DNA of 36,560 nucleotides from Bacteroides fragilis NCTC 9343 (GTDB lineage: Bacteria; Bacteroidota; Bacteroidia; Bacteroidales; Bacteroidaceae). Of this stretch, positions 1 through 7,168 are shown piece after piece. The stretch covers positions 1 through 36,560 of the forward strand of contig NC_006873.1 in NCBI RefSeq assembly GCF_000025985.1. Direction: 5' to 3'. Numbering within the stretch: the first letter of the stretch is position 1; every line of letters starts with the position of its first letter. The translations under genes and the position numbers were made by a program. A model generated the notes under the pieces. It searched no databases. It saw only the letters and a list, made by a program, of their open reading frames with translations, and was not told the origin of the DNA.

Positions 1-28
1 TTTCATTAATCGACCCTTTTTCTGTACT
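1..28 (-). repeat. Left copy of 28-base inverted repeat, candidate recombinase crossover site
   Basis: Read on the minus strand, bases 28-11 are AGTACAGAAAAAGGGTCG, identical to plus-strand bases 11701-11718; the next ten bases match at seven positions, giving 25/28. Identity stops abruptly on the inner side, which is more like a site-specific recombination site than a homologous duplication. It lies 100 bases upstream of a serine recombinase gene and, if the window is circular, 17 bases upstream of the first gene of the leftward tra operon. Crossover function is inferred. Confidence 0.7.
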
Positions 29-32
29 TTTG
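1..32 (+). promoter_or_regulatory. Putative recombinase promoter overlapping the inverted repeat
   Basis: TACTTTTG at 25-32 fits the Bacteroides -7 consensus TAnnTTTG. Twenty bases upstream is TTTC (1-4), one mismatch from the -33 box TTTG. The promoter overlaps the inverted repeat, so a recombinase bound at the site could repress its own gene. That regulation is inference. Confidence 0.45.
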
Positions 33-128
33 ATTTATAATAATACTAGAAGTAATAACAGGGGAAAAAGCCCTAGTTTAAAATAGTTTTGCGAATAGTT
101 GAATTTATGAAACTTGGATTTAAATAAA

Positions 129-722
129 ATGGAGATAATAGGCTACGCTCGTGTTTCAACGAGGGAACAGAATTTAGATTTGCAGCTAGATGCTTTAAAA
201 GAAGCCGGATGCAAACTTATATTTGAGGAAAAAGTATCAGGAGTAAAGGATAGACCCGAATTAGATAAAGCCCTTGCATATTTGCGAGAAGGTGATACTT
301 TTGTTATCTGGAAGCTAGATAGATTAGGACGTTCTTTGAAAGATTTAGTTTATATAGTTGATTGTTTGCAGAAAAGAAAAGTTGCATTCAAAAGCATAGT
401 TGATGGTATTGATACTAATAGTGCTTTAGGAAGATGTCAATTTGGAATTTTTGCTTCATTGGCTGAATATGAACGTGAAATAATAGTAGAACGAACTAGG
501 GCTGGATTACAAGCTGCAAAAGAACGAGGGAAACTTACGGGACGACCTATAGGGTTATCGGAAGATGCAAAGAGAAAAGCTATAGCAGCAAAGCGTTTAT
601 ATGAAAATCGGGATTATTCTATAGATGAAATATGTAGAATTTTACACATTGGAAGTAAGGCTACTTTGTATAGGTATTTACGTTATGAAAAAGTAAGATT
701 GATGAATAGAAGAAATAAATAG
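129..722 (+). CDS. Serine site-specific recombinase (resolvase/invertase family)
   Basis: This 197-residue protein has the family N-terminus IIGYARVSTREQN, with catalytic Ser10 in YARVS, the core segments KLDRLGRS and EYEREIIVERTRAG, then GRPIGLS leading into a C-terminal helix-turn-helix (about 145-190). The length is usual for small resolvases and invertases, which cut both strands with a 5'-phosphoserine link. ATG 129 is chosen because the family starts right at this motif; a TTG at 114 would add five residues. It is divergent from the tra operon across the presumed circular junction, and one 28-base inverted repeat sits just upstream while the other lies 11.7 kb away. DNA inversion is favoured because the repeats are inverted; dimer resolution at an unseen res site is the alternative. 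Confidence 0.93.
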   Translation: MEIIGYARVSTREQNLDLQLDALKEAGCKLIFEEKVSGVKDRPELDKALAYLREGDTFVIWKLDRLGRSLKDLVYIVDCLQKRKVAFKSIVDGIDTNSALGRCQFGIFASLAEYEREIIVERTRAGLQAAKERGKLTGRPIGLSEDAKRKAIAAKRLYENRDYSIDEICRILHIGSKATLYRYLRYEKVRLMNRRNK

Positions 723-798
723 GGCGTTACCTTTCAGGTCGGGCTTTTCGCTGCAAGTCCTCGCTACGCTGTGGGCTTTCCGCTGCAAGTCCTAACGC
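722..798 (+). repeat. Tandem 20-base repeat downstream of the recombinase
   Basis: GGGCTTTTCGCTGCAAGTCC (741-760) recurs with one change at 773-792, a 32-base period. The pair is enclosed by GCGTTA (724-729) and TAACGC (793-798), which could pair. Sequence of this style occurs at ends of modules in Bacteroides mobile elements as far as I recall. It may be a terminator or a remnant of module exchange; no gene is supported here. Confidence 0.5.
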
Positions 799-806
799 AT
801 TTTCCC

Positions 807-940
807 ACCCACCCTTCTAAGGTATATCCAATGCTTTGCTTTTTTCACCGCTTCTATGAAGCACCTACAAAGGCAAGGCATTGGATATTCGGTTTTATAG
901 ACTTCATGTTCCCTAAAGGGAATATTCCGTTTATAAAACC
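807..940 (+). other. Structured non-coding element E1 (C-rich motif plus two large hairpins)
   Basis: The segment opens with CCCACCCACCCTTCTAAGG, repeated at 2269. Hairpin I pairs ATATCCAATGC (824-834) with GCATTGGATAT (878-888), continues inward with mismatches, and contains GCTTC/GAAGC (850-862). Hairpin II pairs GGTTTTATA (891-899) with TTATAAAACC (931-940) and contains TTCCCT/AGGGAA (909-922). A 70-codon reading frame across it has a composition dictated by the palindromes and is not credible. It could be a structured RNA, a terminator complex or a single-strand DNA fold. Confidence 0.6.
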
Positions 941-1010
941 TTATCTCTCACCCAAAATATATAAAACTTTAGGGAAAAGATAATACGTTAAAAACCAGCC
1001 AATTATAAAC

Positions 1011-1146
1011 TATTTTTAACAAAGATAATTGTCTTATTATTTGCGACATTTATAGAAAATTACTATCTTTGAGTATTGAAAATAAAGAGATAAATAAACT
1101 TTTAAAGCTGGTTTGGCTGCCAGTATAAAGAACAGCAAACAAAATT
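1011..1146 (+). promoter_or_regulatory. Promoter cassette P1 (first of three near-identical copies)
   Basis: A -33 box TTTG (1040-1043) and -7 box TATCTTTG (1064-1071) are exactly 20 bases apart, a near-ideal Bacteroides promoter. About 75 bases of leader follow, containing CTGG/CCAG (a small hairpin) and ending ACAGCAAACAAAATT directly before the ArdC-like start. Nearly the same cassette occurs at 3044-3183 and, inverted, at 24731-24870. Confidence 0.85.
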
Positions 1147-2157
1147 ATGAAATCTACTTTTGATAAAAATGCAGAGAAGTTTGTAAACCTTATGGTTGAA
1201 AAAATTGAAAGTTTGTCTATGAATTGGCAAAAACCTTGGTTCTCTAAAGTCAACTCTAAACAGAACTTTTTACCACAAAATTTAACAGGTCGTACTTATA
1301 GTGGTGGAAACGCTTTTTTACTTTATTTTTTGTGTGAAAAATATAATTATCAAACTCCTGTTTTTTTGACATTCAATCAAGCACGAAACGAAGGTATTAA
1401 TGTTCTAAAAGGTGCTGTTGCTTTTCCTGTTTATTATACATTATTTTGTGCTTATCATCGTCAGACAAATGAAAAAATTTCATATGATGAATATAACAAA
1501 TTATCAGAAGAAGAACAAAAAGAATACCGTTTAGCAGCTTATACAAAATATTTCCAAGTTTTTAATTTAGACCAAACAAACTTTGCGGAAAAATATCCCA
1601 ATAGATGGGATATATTAAAGGCTAAATTTTCAGGAGAGGAACAGCCACAAGAAGAGAAAGAAATGTATGTAAATCCAATACTTGATGAAATGAATAAGAA
1701 TCAAAATTGGGTATGTCCTATTCAAACGGTTTCTAGTGATAGTGCGTTTTATTCAATATCAAATGATAGCATTACTTTACCTTTAAAGAGCCAATTTAAG
1801 GACGGAGAAAGTTTTTATGGTACAGAATTACATGAAATGGGACATAGTACAGGTGTTAAAAATAGACTAAATCGAAAAGGATTTTATGAAAATGATAAAT
1901 TCAATTATGGGCGTGAAGAACTTGTAGCAGAATTAATATCGGCTTTGTCTGGTGTATATTTGGGTATTTCTGTAACCGTCAGAGAAGAAAATGCGGCTTA
2001 TTTAAAATCATGGTGCAAAGCAATAAAAGAAGAACCTAAATTTTTATTTACTGTATTGGCAGATGCTATTAAAGGTAGTAAATTCATAGCCCAGCATCTA
2101 AATATAAGGCTAGATGTGGAAGAAGTTGAAGAAGAGAAAAATACAAAGGTTGCTTAA
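1147..2157 (+). CDS. ArdC-like antirestriction protein (ssDNA-binding plus zincin domain)
   Basis: This 336-residue protein has an N-terminal ArdC-like single-stranded-DNA-binding domain (about 5-135; features include WQKPWF, LTGRTYSGGNAF and FLTFNQA) and a C-terminal zincin-like metallopeptidase domain. The zinc site is HEMGH (His229, Glu230, His233), with a likely third ligand in REELVAEL near Glu262. ArdC relatives on broad-host plasmids protect incoming single-stranded DNA from restriction; that role is inferred here. It follows promoter cassette P1 directly and has its own terminator, so it is a single-gene unit. Codon use and AT content match its neighbours. Confidence 0.9.
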   Translation: MKSTFDKNAEKFVNLMVEKIESLSMNWQKPWFSKVNSKQNFLPQNLTGRTYSGGNAFLLYFLCEKYNYQTPVFLTFNQARNEGINVLKGAVAFPVYYTLFCAYHRQTNEKISYDEYNKLSEEEQKEYRLAAYTKYFQVFNLDQTNFAEKYPNRWDILKAKFSGEEQPQEEKEMYVNPILDEMNKNQNWVCPIQTVSSDSAFYSISNDSITLPLKSQFKDGESFYGTELHEMGHSTGVKNRLNRKGFYENDKFNYGREELVAELISALSGVYLGISVTVREENAAYLKSWCKAIKEEPKFLFTVLADAIKGSKFIAQHLNIRLDVEEVEEEKNTKVA

Positions 2158-2164
2158 AGGTTCC

Positions 2165-2212
2165 TTCCCCCCTCATTGGGGGGAGTTCTTTTTTCAAACG
2201 CCAAAAAAGAAC
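2165..2212 (+). terminator. Terminator after the ArdC-like gene
   Basis: CCCCCC (2167-2172) and GGGGGG (2178-2183) form a short GC-rich stem, followed by TTCTTTTTT. An overlapping second stem pairs GTTCTTTTTT (2185-2194) with AAAAAAGAAC (2203-2212). Together they look like an efficient intrinsic terminator. Confidence 0.7.
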
Positions 2213-2268
2213 CAAAAAGGCTTAATCGCTTCACTTTGTTACGCTCCAATAGTTTTGCTATCAGTAAA

Positions 2269-2433
2269 CCCACCCACCCTTCTAAGGTATGTTTCTTTAT
2301 CCCTTCTGCAATCCTTAGTAAAGTTCCACTACCTTTTAGGTAACTCCACTTTAGTAAGCATTGCAGAAGCGGAAACATGACGCAAATTAAAATACATTCT
2401 CACTTTGAGAATACATTTTAATGCGTCTTGTAG
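2269..2433 (+). other. Structured non-coding element E2, same architecture as E1
   Basis: It opens with the same CCCACCCACCCTTCTAAGG motif as E1. Hairpin I (2291-2376) stacks GTTTC/GGAAAC, CTTCTGCAAT/ATTGCAGAAG, TTAGTAAAGT/ACTTTAGTAA (one mismatch) and TACCT/AGGTA around a TTT loop. Hairpin II (2379-2427) pairs GACGCA with TGCGTC and ATTAAAATACATTCTCA with its near-complement. The stems differ in sequence from E1 but the layout is the same, which suggests the fold is what is conserved. Confidence 0.6.
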
Positions 2434-2451
2434 TCTAACCCAATAAGAACT

Positions 2452-3018
2452 ATAGGGAAAGAAATTGATACCGTACTTTTCGGAGTTCCGGCACTGATGG
2501 GCAAACATGGCATGATGAAATGATACCGAATTATCATTCCTGGCACACCCTGCAGAACGACCTTTTGATACCAAATACAAAAAGTAGCCGGAAGCCGGAC
2601 GCAAAAAATTGATACCATAAAACATTAGGGAAAAAGAACAGGAACAAAATATCATATTATATATATAAATAATATATGAATATATAATATATAAACAAAC
2701 AATATATAATATGTGATTAACACGCTCCACTTCCAGAGTTCCAGAAAGAGCAACACGAAAAATCTTCTTTTCCCTAAAGTTCCTTGTGTCGTTTCTCTCT
2801 ATACCTGAATACAGGAAAACGGCTGCATCATAAAAGAAAAGACACCGACACCATTCAGGAACTACCGCCCATCGGCAAAAGGATTGCATCTAATTGATAC
2901 CTTTTCTGCCAGCATTGGAGAGAAACCGGGAAAGAAATTGATACCGTACTTTTCCCGGTTCTACCGGACATGGACGATAAGAGAACATTATTATGATACC
3001 AAAACTTTAGGGAAAAAT
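2452..3018 (+). repeat. GATACC repeat module R1 (A and B halves)
   Basis: This is one of six loci carrying a long non-coding repeat. Half A (about 2452-2630) has GATACC at 2467, 2522, 2567 and 2611. Half B (about 2766-3018) has GACACC at 2841 and GATACC at 2896, 2940 and 2995, bounded by TTTTCCCTAAAGTT and AACTTTAGGGAAAA. The spacings are 55, 45, 44 and 55, 44, 55. A very AT-rich spacer (2645-2715) separates the halves. The repeat is richer in GC than nearby genes and runs directly into promoter cassette P2. Reading frames inside it are artefacts of the repeat. Confidence 0.85.
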
Positions 3019-3043
3019 AAAACTTCGGCAATCTATAAGGCTA

Positions 3044-3183
3044 AAACTATTTTTAACTAAAATAATTGTCCTATTATTTGCGACATTTATAGAAAATCAC
3101 TATCTTTGAGTATTGAAAATAAAGAGATAAACAAACCTTTAAAGCTGGTTTGGCTGCCAGTATAAAGAACAGCAAACAAAATT
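3044..3183 (+). promoter_or_regulatory. Promoter cassette P2
   Basis: TTTG (3077-3080), 20 bases, TATCTTTG (3101-3108); the leader is the same as in P1 and ends ACAGCAAACAAAATT at 3183. It drives the short ORF at 3184 and the small-gene run behind it. Copy P2 and the attached module R1 match P3 plus module R6 in inverted orientation. Confidence 0.85.
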
Positions 3184-3267
3184 ATGAAACATTGCTTCTT
3201 AAATCCATTTCGTAGCCAACTGTTAGGGCTATTTTTCAGTATTAATTCATTAATCATTTTTTTATGA
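3184..3267 (+). CDS. Putative 27-residue leader peptide
   Basis: The ATG sits exactly where the ArdC-like start sits in cassette P1. The frame encodes 27 residues, starting MKHCFLNPF and ending in a hydrophobic stretch (LLGLFFSINSLIIFL). Its TGA overlaps the ATG of the next gene (ATGA at 3264-3267), so translational coupling is plausible. It could be a true small membrane peptide, a coupling leader, or the remnant of a gene replaced downstream of the cassette. Confidence 0.45.
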   Translation: MKHCFLNPFRSQLLGLFFSINSLIIFL

Positions 3268-3515
3268 AAAAAGAGTTTACATTACGCTTAGACGATGCAG
3301 CCTGTGCAGAGTTAGAAAATCTAAAAAAATTATCTGGTGAAAAAACAGATGCTAAAGCTATTAGATTTGCTATTCAGAATTATGCAACTTTGAATGATAG
3401 GTATATTGAAACACAACGGCAAATAAGAACGTGGAAAGATAAATATGCAGCGTTAAATAAAGCTGTTGATGATTACTTGTCTTCTTTTGAAGCATTGAAG
3501 AAAGCTACAGATTAA
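3264..3515 (+). CDS. Small ribbon-helix-helix-like protein
   Basis: This 83-residue protein opens with FTLRLDDAACAELENLKK, then a segment ending AIRFAIQNY, a beta-strand-helix-helix pattern typical of CopG/Arc-type DNA-binding proteins. A charged helical tail (about 45-83) follows and may be coiled coil. It probably regulates this plasmid region or promoter cassette P2; that is inference from position. It overlaps the preceding leader ORF by four bases. Confidence 0.7.
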   Translation: MKKEFTLRLDDAACAELENLKKLSGEKTDAKAIRFAIQNYATLNDRYIETQRQIRTWKDKYAALNKAVDDYLSSFEALKKATD

Positions 3516-3579
3516 TAGTCAATTATTAGAAATGTGAAAGGATTAATTTATGATTTAGTAATTAACGTAAAACAAAGAT

Positions 3580-3798
3580 ATGAATAAAAGAACAATGCAA
3601 ATAGATGCTATCGGTCCGGTTGAAGGAACTGAATTGATGAAATGTAAATTGTATATTGATGGTCGTGTGTGTGTCATCGGAATGTCACAGTATGACTATG
3701 AAGAGCTAATTCGTGAGAAAGTGTTTATCCGCGATGGAAAGAGTGTTGATTCTGCTGGTGTGATAAACACGACTAACACTTTCGTTGAAGAAGATTAA
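3580..3798 (+). CDS. Small protein of unknown function
   Basis: A 72-residue protein I do not recognise. It looks folded (CKLYIDGRVCVIGMSQYDYEELI), with no membrane segment or signal peptide. It is second in a string of small plus-strand genes with short gaps, probably one transcript from P2. A weak leader AAAACAAAGAT precedes the ATG. Confidence 0.65.
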   Translation: MNKRTMQIDAIGPVEGTELMKCKLYIDGRVCVIGMSQYDYEELIREKVFIRDGKSVDSAGVINTTNTFVEED

Positions 3799-3829
3799 TA
3801 TTCAAAATCCAAAAGAAAGGAACAATATT

Positions 3830-4168
3830 ATGGCATTAGACAAAGACTCTGTAAAGTTAGGTATTAGCATCCTTAAAAAGATAAATAAGGGTGCAAATGT
3901 AGTGAAGTATGAGAATTATGACCGTAAAACCTCATACGTAGATACAGATAAAATATTTTGTGTCGATGAAAAGTATGACAACGGGTATGAGAACGTCATC
4001 ACTAACATTGAGAACATGACCGATGAACAAATGGAGTTATGGGAGGAATTGAAAGGCAAAGTTCCCAATAGCTCATTCATGGATAAACTGGAGGAAAAAC
4101 ATTATCCTTCTTATAAGCAGTGGATGAATGAGAAGGATAGAAATATCACTCGTATCGGGTGGTTTTGA
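3830..4168 (+). CDS. Small protein of unknown function
   Basis: The 112-residue version starting at ATG 3830 is chosen because GAAAGGA lies 8 bases upstream; a TTG at 3785 would overlap the previous gene. It is acidic and soluble, with a tyrosine-rich middle. I recognise no family. It belongs to the same small-gene run as its neighbours. Confidence 0.65.
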   Translation: MALDKDSVKLGISILKKINKGANVVKYENYDRKTSYVDTDKIFCVDEKYDNGYENVITNIENMTDEQMELWEELKGKVPNSSFMDKLEEKHYPSYKQWMNEKDRNITRIGWF

Positions 4169-4192
4169 TTCAAAACAGAAAGGAGCTAAATC

Positions 4193-4411
4193 ATGGCAAA
4201 GACAACAACATTCAAGACTCTTATTACAGGTGATATATTTCGATTTTCGGATGAAGAAACTGTTTATCTTGTATGCTACAACAAGAATTTCATTATAGGA
4301 AATAATGTGATTGAAGAGGTTGAAAGACCAAATATTAGGCAAAATATCACTCCATTTATGATGGATAGAGAAGTTGTAAAATTCCTTGATGATGAAGTTA
4401 CCCATGTTTAA
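4193..4411 (+). CDS. Small protein of unknown function
   Basis: A 72-residue soluble protein with alternating hydrophobic residues suggesting a small beta-rich fold (TGDIFRFSDEETVYLVCYN). GAAAGGAG precedes the ATG, a Shine-Dalgarno-like sequence that is uncommon in Bacteroides. No recognised family; part of the small-gene run. Confidence 0.65.
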   Translation: MAKTTTFKTLITGDIFRFSDEETVYLVCYNKNFIIGNNVIEEVERPNIRQNITPFMMDREVVKFLDDEVTHV

Positions 4412-4428
4412 CGTAAAACAGTACAGTA

Positions 4429-4737
4429 ATGAACAAAAATATAATCATAAAGAAAGAGAAGCCTATCTGTCAGTTAGATGGGCTTCCGGGAGTAAAAAGA
4501 CGTAAGGTTGATGCGTATAGTATCAATAATACAAGTGACATTGAATCAACCATCGAACTGGGATATGCGTGTACTTCTGCCGGAGATAATGGAGCTATAA
4601 ATGTTTGGAAGGATGATGCAGGAATTATTCGCGGTGAATTAATGCGGTACTGTGTAACTGTTGAAAAAAGAACGTTTACCAGCTATGCAGAAGTGGAAAA
4701 ATGCGTTAGTGATTGGCTTGAAAGGATTAACCCATAA
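4429..4737 (+). CDS. Small protein of unknown function
   Basis: A 102-residue soluble protein, not recognised. The middle reads like a compact alpha/beta domain ending in an amphipathic helix (YAEVEKCVSDWLERINP). The ATG is preceded by AAAACAGTACAGTA, a leader shared with the starts at 4748 and 4988. Confidence 0.65.
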   Translation: MNKNIIIKKEKPICQLDGLPGVKRRKVDAYSINNTSDIESTIELGYACTSAGDNGAINVWKDDAGIIRGELMRYCVTVEKRTFTSYAEVEKCVSDWLERINP

Positions 4738-4747
4738 CAGTACAGAA

Positions 4748-4969
4748 ATGAAACGGAAATATTTAGCAATTGAAATTCGTGGTGAAATATTCGTTATGAA
4801 TGATAATGATGAATTAGGAGGACTGATAGATAATGATGTCCCGTTTACGGTTATTGGTCATGTATGCACCGAAGAATGTAATACAACATGCTTACATTAC
4901 CGTCAAGGTACGTGTCCCTGTAAAATCATGAAAGATACTTTTGGTAAAGTAATTCATGTTTTTGTGTGA
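4748..4969 (+). CDS. Small cysteine-rich protein of unknown function
   Basis: The 73-residue frame starts at ATG 4748 behind the shared leader AACAGTACAGAA. Its second half holds five cysteines in CTEECNTTC and GTCPC, which could bind a metal ion. It opens with a beta-like segment (YLAIEIRGEIFVMND). No family recognised. A longer in-frame version from 4661 would overlap the previous gene and is not favoured. Confidence 0.6.
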   Translation: MKRKYLAIEIRGEIFVMNDNDELGGLIDNDVPFTVIGHVCTEECNTTCLHYRQGTCPCKIMKDTFGKVIHVFV

Positions 4970-4987
4970 TTTAAAACAAGTACAGTT

Positions 4988-5017
4988 ATGAGTAAATATA
5001 AGATTGGCGATAAATGA
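4988..5017 (+). pseudogene. Truncated gene start (nine codons)
   Basis: An ATG with the same leader as its neighbours (AAAACAAGTACAGTT) begins MSKYKIGDK and stops at TGA (5015-5017); a second in-frame stop, TAA, follows at 5021-5023. The same frame then reopens into the gene at 5072. This looks like the head of a former gene whose body was lost or interrupted, or a very short upstream ORF. Confidence 0.5.
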
Positions 5018-5071
5018 CTATAATTTTATCGAATTGTGTTAAATGTGTCATATAATAAAAATATAGATAGA

Positions 5072-5527
5072 ATGTTTATTGAATATAAGGTATATCGTAA
5101 GATGTCAGATTGGAAGCCTTTTATATCTAGGGATGAACTTCCTTCTTGTCAGATGATGGGAAAGAAAAAGTTTGTAGGGAAAAAAGCGAAAATAGAGGCT
5201 GTTTATAGGCTTACTGGGAAACGTTTGTCAGAAGACTATACAACAGAACAGATAAATAATTATCTTACTGTAGAGCTTTTTAATACATCTTTATGGCATA
5301 AATATAGAAAGATTTACAATGAGGTTTCTAATGAAAAAGAAGTTGTTGTTGAGAATTATAATTATCAATATACATTAGTTGTGGAGCTAGAGGATAAGTC
5401 AAATCCATTATTGGATGAAGAGAAAATTATACATTTTATCTTATGTGAATTGTTTGGGACTCCTTGTGAAATGTATAAAGGATTGAAAAATCCGATAATT
5501 TCTTTACGAAAAGATTATGATAGATAA
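5072..5527 (+). CDS. Protein of unknown function
   Basis: About 151 residues from ATG 5072; the open frame extends to GTG 5036, and ATG 5102 is also possible, so the start is uncertain. The protein is charged and soluble, with no motif I recognise. The broken start at 4988 is in the same frame, so this may be the surviving part of a longer gene. Its end overlaps the next start at 5517. Confidence 0.6.
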   Translation: MFIEYKVYRKMSDWKPFISRDELPSCQMMGKKKFVGKKAKIEAVYRLTGKRLSEDYTTEQINNYLTVELFNTSLWHKYRKIYNEVSNEKEVVVENYNYQYTLVVELEDKSNPLLDEEKIIHFILCELFGTPCEMYKGLKNPIISLRKDYDR

Positions 5528-5729
5528 AGCAAAAACATTAGATGAATGCTTTAAGGAATTAATCCTTAAAAGAGGTTGGGCTAAAAATAGTCCATATGAC
5601 CGACGAACTGCATCAAGGCATAAAAAGCAATTCCTTGAAGGCTCGTTGCCCGATGAATTTAAAAGAGTATATTTGCAAAGTGCTGGTTATACAATAGTAC
5701 AGCCGGAGCTTTGGCGACAGGAATTATAG
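5517..5729 (+). CDS. Small conserved-looking protein, possibly nucleic-acid binding
   Basis: A 70-residue basic protein containing GWAKNSPYDRRTASRHKKQF, then a helical C-terminus ending in IVQPELW. Proteins with this look are common on Bacteroides mobile elements, but I know no function. It overlaps the upstream gene by 11 bases, which suggests coupled translation. Confidence 0.65.
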   Translation: MIDKAKTLDECFKELILKRGWAKNSPYDRRTASRHKKQFLEGSLPDEFKRVYLQSAGYTIVQPELWRQEL

Positions 5730-5740
5730 AAACAGGGAAA

Positions 5741-5899
5741 ATGGATTGGAGGAACATAATAAGAAATCTGTTAGGAGTTATCATTACTATTTTTAGAATG
5801 ATTCTCATAGGGTTATTTTATATAGCCAAGTTTATGTTAATATTCTTCATTCTACTTTTTTTTGGAGTATTAATCAGTCAAAATAAAAAACGATGGTAA
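5741..5899 (+). CDS. Small membrane protein
   Basis: A 52-residue protein starting at ATG 5741, with one or two membrane segments filling residues 9-45 and a basic end QNKKRW. It overlaps the replication gene start by seven bases, so it may be translated together with repA. Function unknown; small hydrophobic proteins next to rep genes can be toxins or copy-control factors, which is speculation here. Confidence 0.55.
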   Translation: MDWRNIIRNLLGVIITIFRMILIGLFYIAKFMLIFFILLFFGVLISQNKKRW

Positions 5900-7050
5900 A
5901 TAGAGAAATAAAAGTTCGAAAACGTGCGGTTAAAGAAGAAAAAGAGGAAATAGACGGTGAGATAGTTAGAATTAGAAAAGGGCATCCTCGTACAAATCTT
6001 CCAGTAGAACTTCCTGAAAATCCCACATGGTTGAAACAGCCTAATGTGGTTACATTAATGGCTGGTGATTTCAAGACAGTACAGATTAGAATCTTAATTG
6101 CTGTTATAGAAAAATTACAGAATGTCATAGAATTAAGTATTCAGCATATAGATAAATATGGTACATCTATTCCATGTGAGCAATTATCCTTATTTCAAGA
6201 ATATTCAGACCGTATAAGAGTAGATATTGCCTACCGGGATTTGGGTGTTAGTCCGGACCAATACAAAGAAGTAAAAAGTATGGTTCGTAAATTAATCAGT
6301 ATTCCTGTAGAGTTTGACGTTAAAGATCCGATAACAGGTGAGGAAAGTTGGGCTATAACAGGTTTATTCACAAAGGCTAATATTCCTAAAACTCCTTATT
6401 CAAGAGGCTTCTCTTTAGAAATGGATAGAGAGGTAGCTAAAGTATTTATAAATGTTGATAGAGGTTTTACACGTTATATAAAAGAAATAGCTTTAAGAGC
6501 ACAAAGTAGATATACAATTAGAATGTATATGTTGATTAGCTCATGGAAAGAAAAAGGTGGTTTTTCTATTTATGTGGATAGATTTAGGAAATTCTTAAAA
6601 CTAGAGGATAAATACCCCGAATTTAAAGATTTGTATAAACGTGTAATACGTCCTGTTTACGATGATTTGTTTGAACAGGCTGATTGTTGGTTTGAAATGG
6701 CAGAAGTTTATCGTAATTCAGGAGATAGCCAACCCTATAAACTTAATTTCAAGGTTATTAAATCTGCATTATCAAAGAAGGAAGAAGATTTGTTAAAAGG
6801 ACAAAAGAAGATGATAACGAACTTTTGTACGTTGCATTTTGCAATGCAGGACGAACATTTACAGCAGTTTATTCCACATATCACCTTGAATAATCATGCA
6901 GCAGTGTTAAATAAGATGCTTTATTTAGGCGAATATATTAGAGAGAATTGGAATAAGATTTCAAATAAAGCCGAATATTGTTTGGCGGTTTTATTAAAAG
7001 AGGTAGAAACGCTTCCCGGAATAATAGGAGAAGAAAAAGAAAATGAATAA
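5893..7050 (+). CDS. repA: Plasmid replication initiator (Rep_3 family)
   Basis: This 385-residue protein resembles Bacteroides RepA initiators. A basic N-terminus precedes PTWLKQPNVVTLMAGDF (about 45-61). Paired winged-helix-like regions follow (about 60-290), including a helix-rich segment around ALRAQSRYTIRMYMLIS. Such proteins bind iterons to open the origin and, as dimers, often repress their own gene. The first iteron overlaps the stop codon, confirming the link. The start ATG 5893 overlaps the small membrane gene. The C-terminal 90 residues look helical and may be a separate interaction domain. Confidence 0.88.
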   Translation: MVNREIKVRKRAVKEEKEEIDGEIVRIRKGHPRTNLPVELPENPTWLKQPNVVTLMAGDFKTVQIRILIAVIEKLQNVIELSIQHIDKYGTSIPCEQLSLFQEYSDRIRVDIAYRDLGVSPDQYKEVKSMVRKLISIPVEFDVKDPITGEESWAITGLFTKANIPKTPYSRGFSLEMDREVAKVFINVDRGFTRYIKEIALRAQSRYTIRMYMLISSWKEKGGFSIYVDRFRKFLKLEDKYPEFKDLYKRVIRPVYDDLFEQADCWFEMAEVYRNSGDSQPYKLNFKVIKSALSKKEEDLLKGQKKMITNFCTLHFAMQDEHLQQFIPHITLNNHAAVLNKMLYLGEYIRENWNKISNKAEYCLAVLLKEVETLPGIIGEEKENE

Positions 7051-7168
7051 AAGTTGGGTTTTTGTCCCTATGAAGGGTATAAAAGTTGGGTTTTTGTCCC
7101 TAGAAAGTTGGGTTTTTGTCCCTAGAAAGTTGGGTTTTTGTCCCTAGAAAGTTGGGTTTTTGTCCCTA
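7050..7168 (+). repeat. Iteron cluster 1 (five copies)
   Basis: Five perfect copies of a 21-base direct repeat containing GTTGGGTTTTTGTCCCTA begin at 7050, 7082, 7104, 7126 and 7148. The last four have a 22-base period, exactly two helical turns; the first is set 32 bases away and starts on the last base of the repA stop codon. These are the expected initiator-binding sites. Confidence 0.93.

Noticed and set aside
1..28. Repeat pair as integration ends (att sites)
   Set aside because: The copies are inverted, not direct, and the enclosed segment contains the replication origin, so inversion is the more natural outcome.
771..983. 70-codon open frame across element E1
   Set aside because: It lies wholly in stacked palindromes, has no family resemblance and no promoter or leader; its residues follow the hairpins.
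2114..2380. Open frames on both strands across terminator and hairpin element E2
   Set aside because: They overlap the ArdC-like gene end and inverted repeats, which create mirror-image frames on the two strands.
2329..2889. Long minus-strand frames in module R1, with look-alikes in R2, R4 and R6 (for example one starting MVSIFCVRLPA)
   Set aside because: Similar frames recur only because the DNA repeat recurs; substitutions change residues freely, frames differ in length between copies, and they run through AT-rich spacers.
2452..3018. Insertion sequence or MITE at the GATACC modules
   Set aside because: No transposase is present in the window, target-site duplications are not apparent, and the A and B halves appear in several combinations. 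A non-autonomous mobile origin cannot be excluded but is not supported.
7050..7168. Possible CRISPR array
   Set aside because: The repeats are 21 bases with essentially no spacers, follow a replication initiator, and no cas genes are present: these are iterons.
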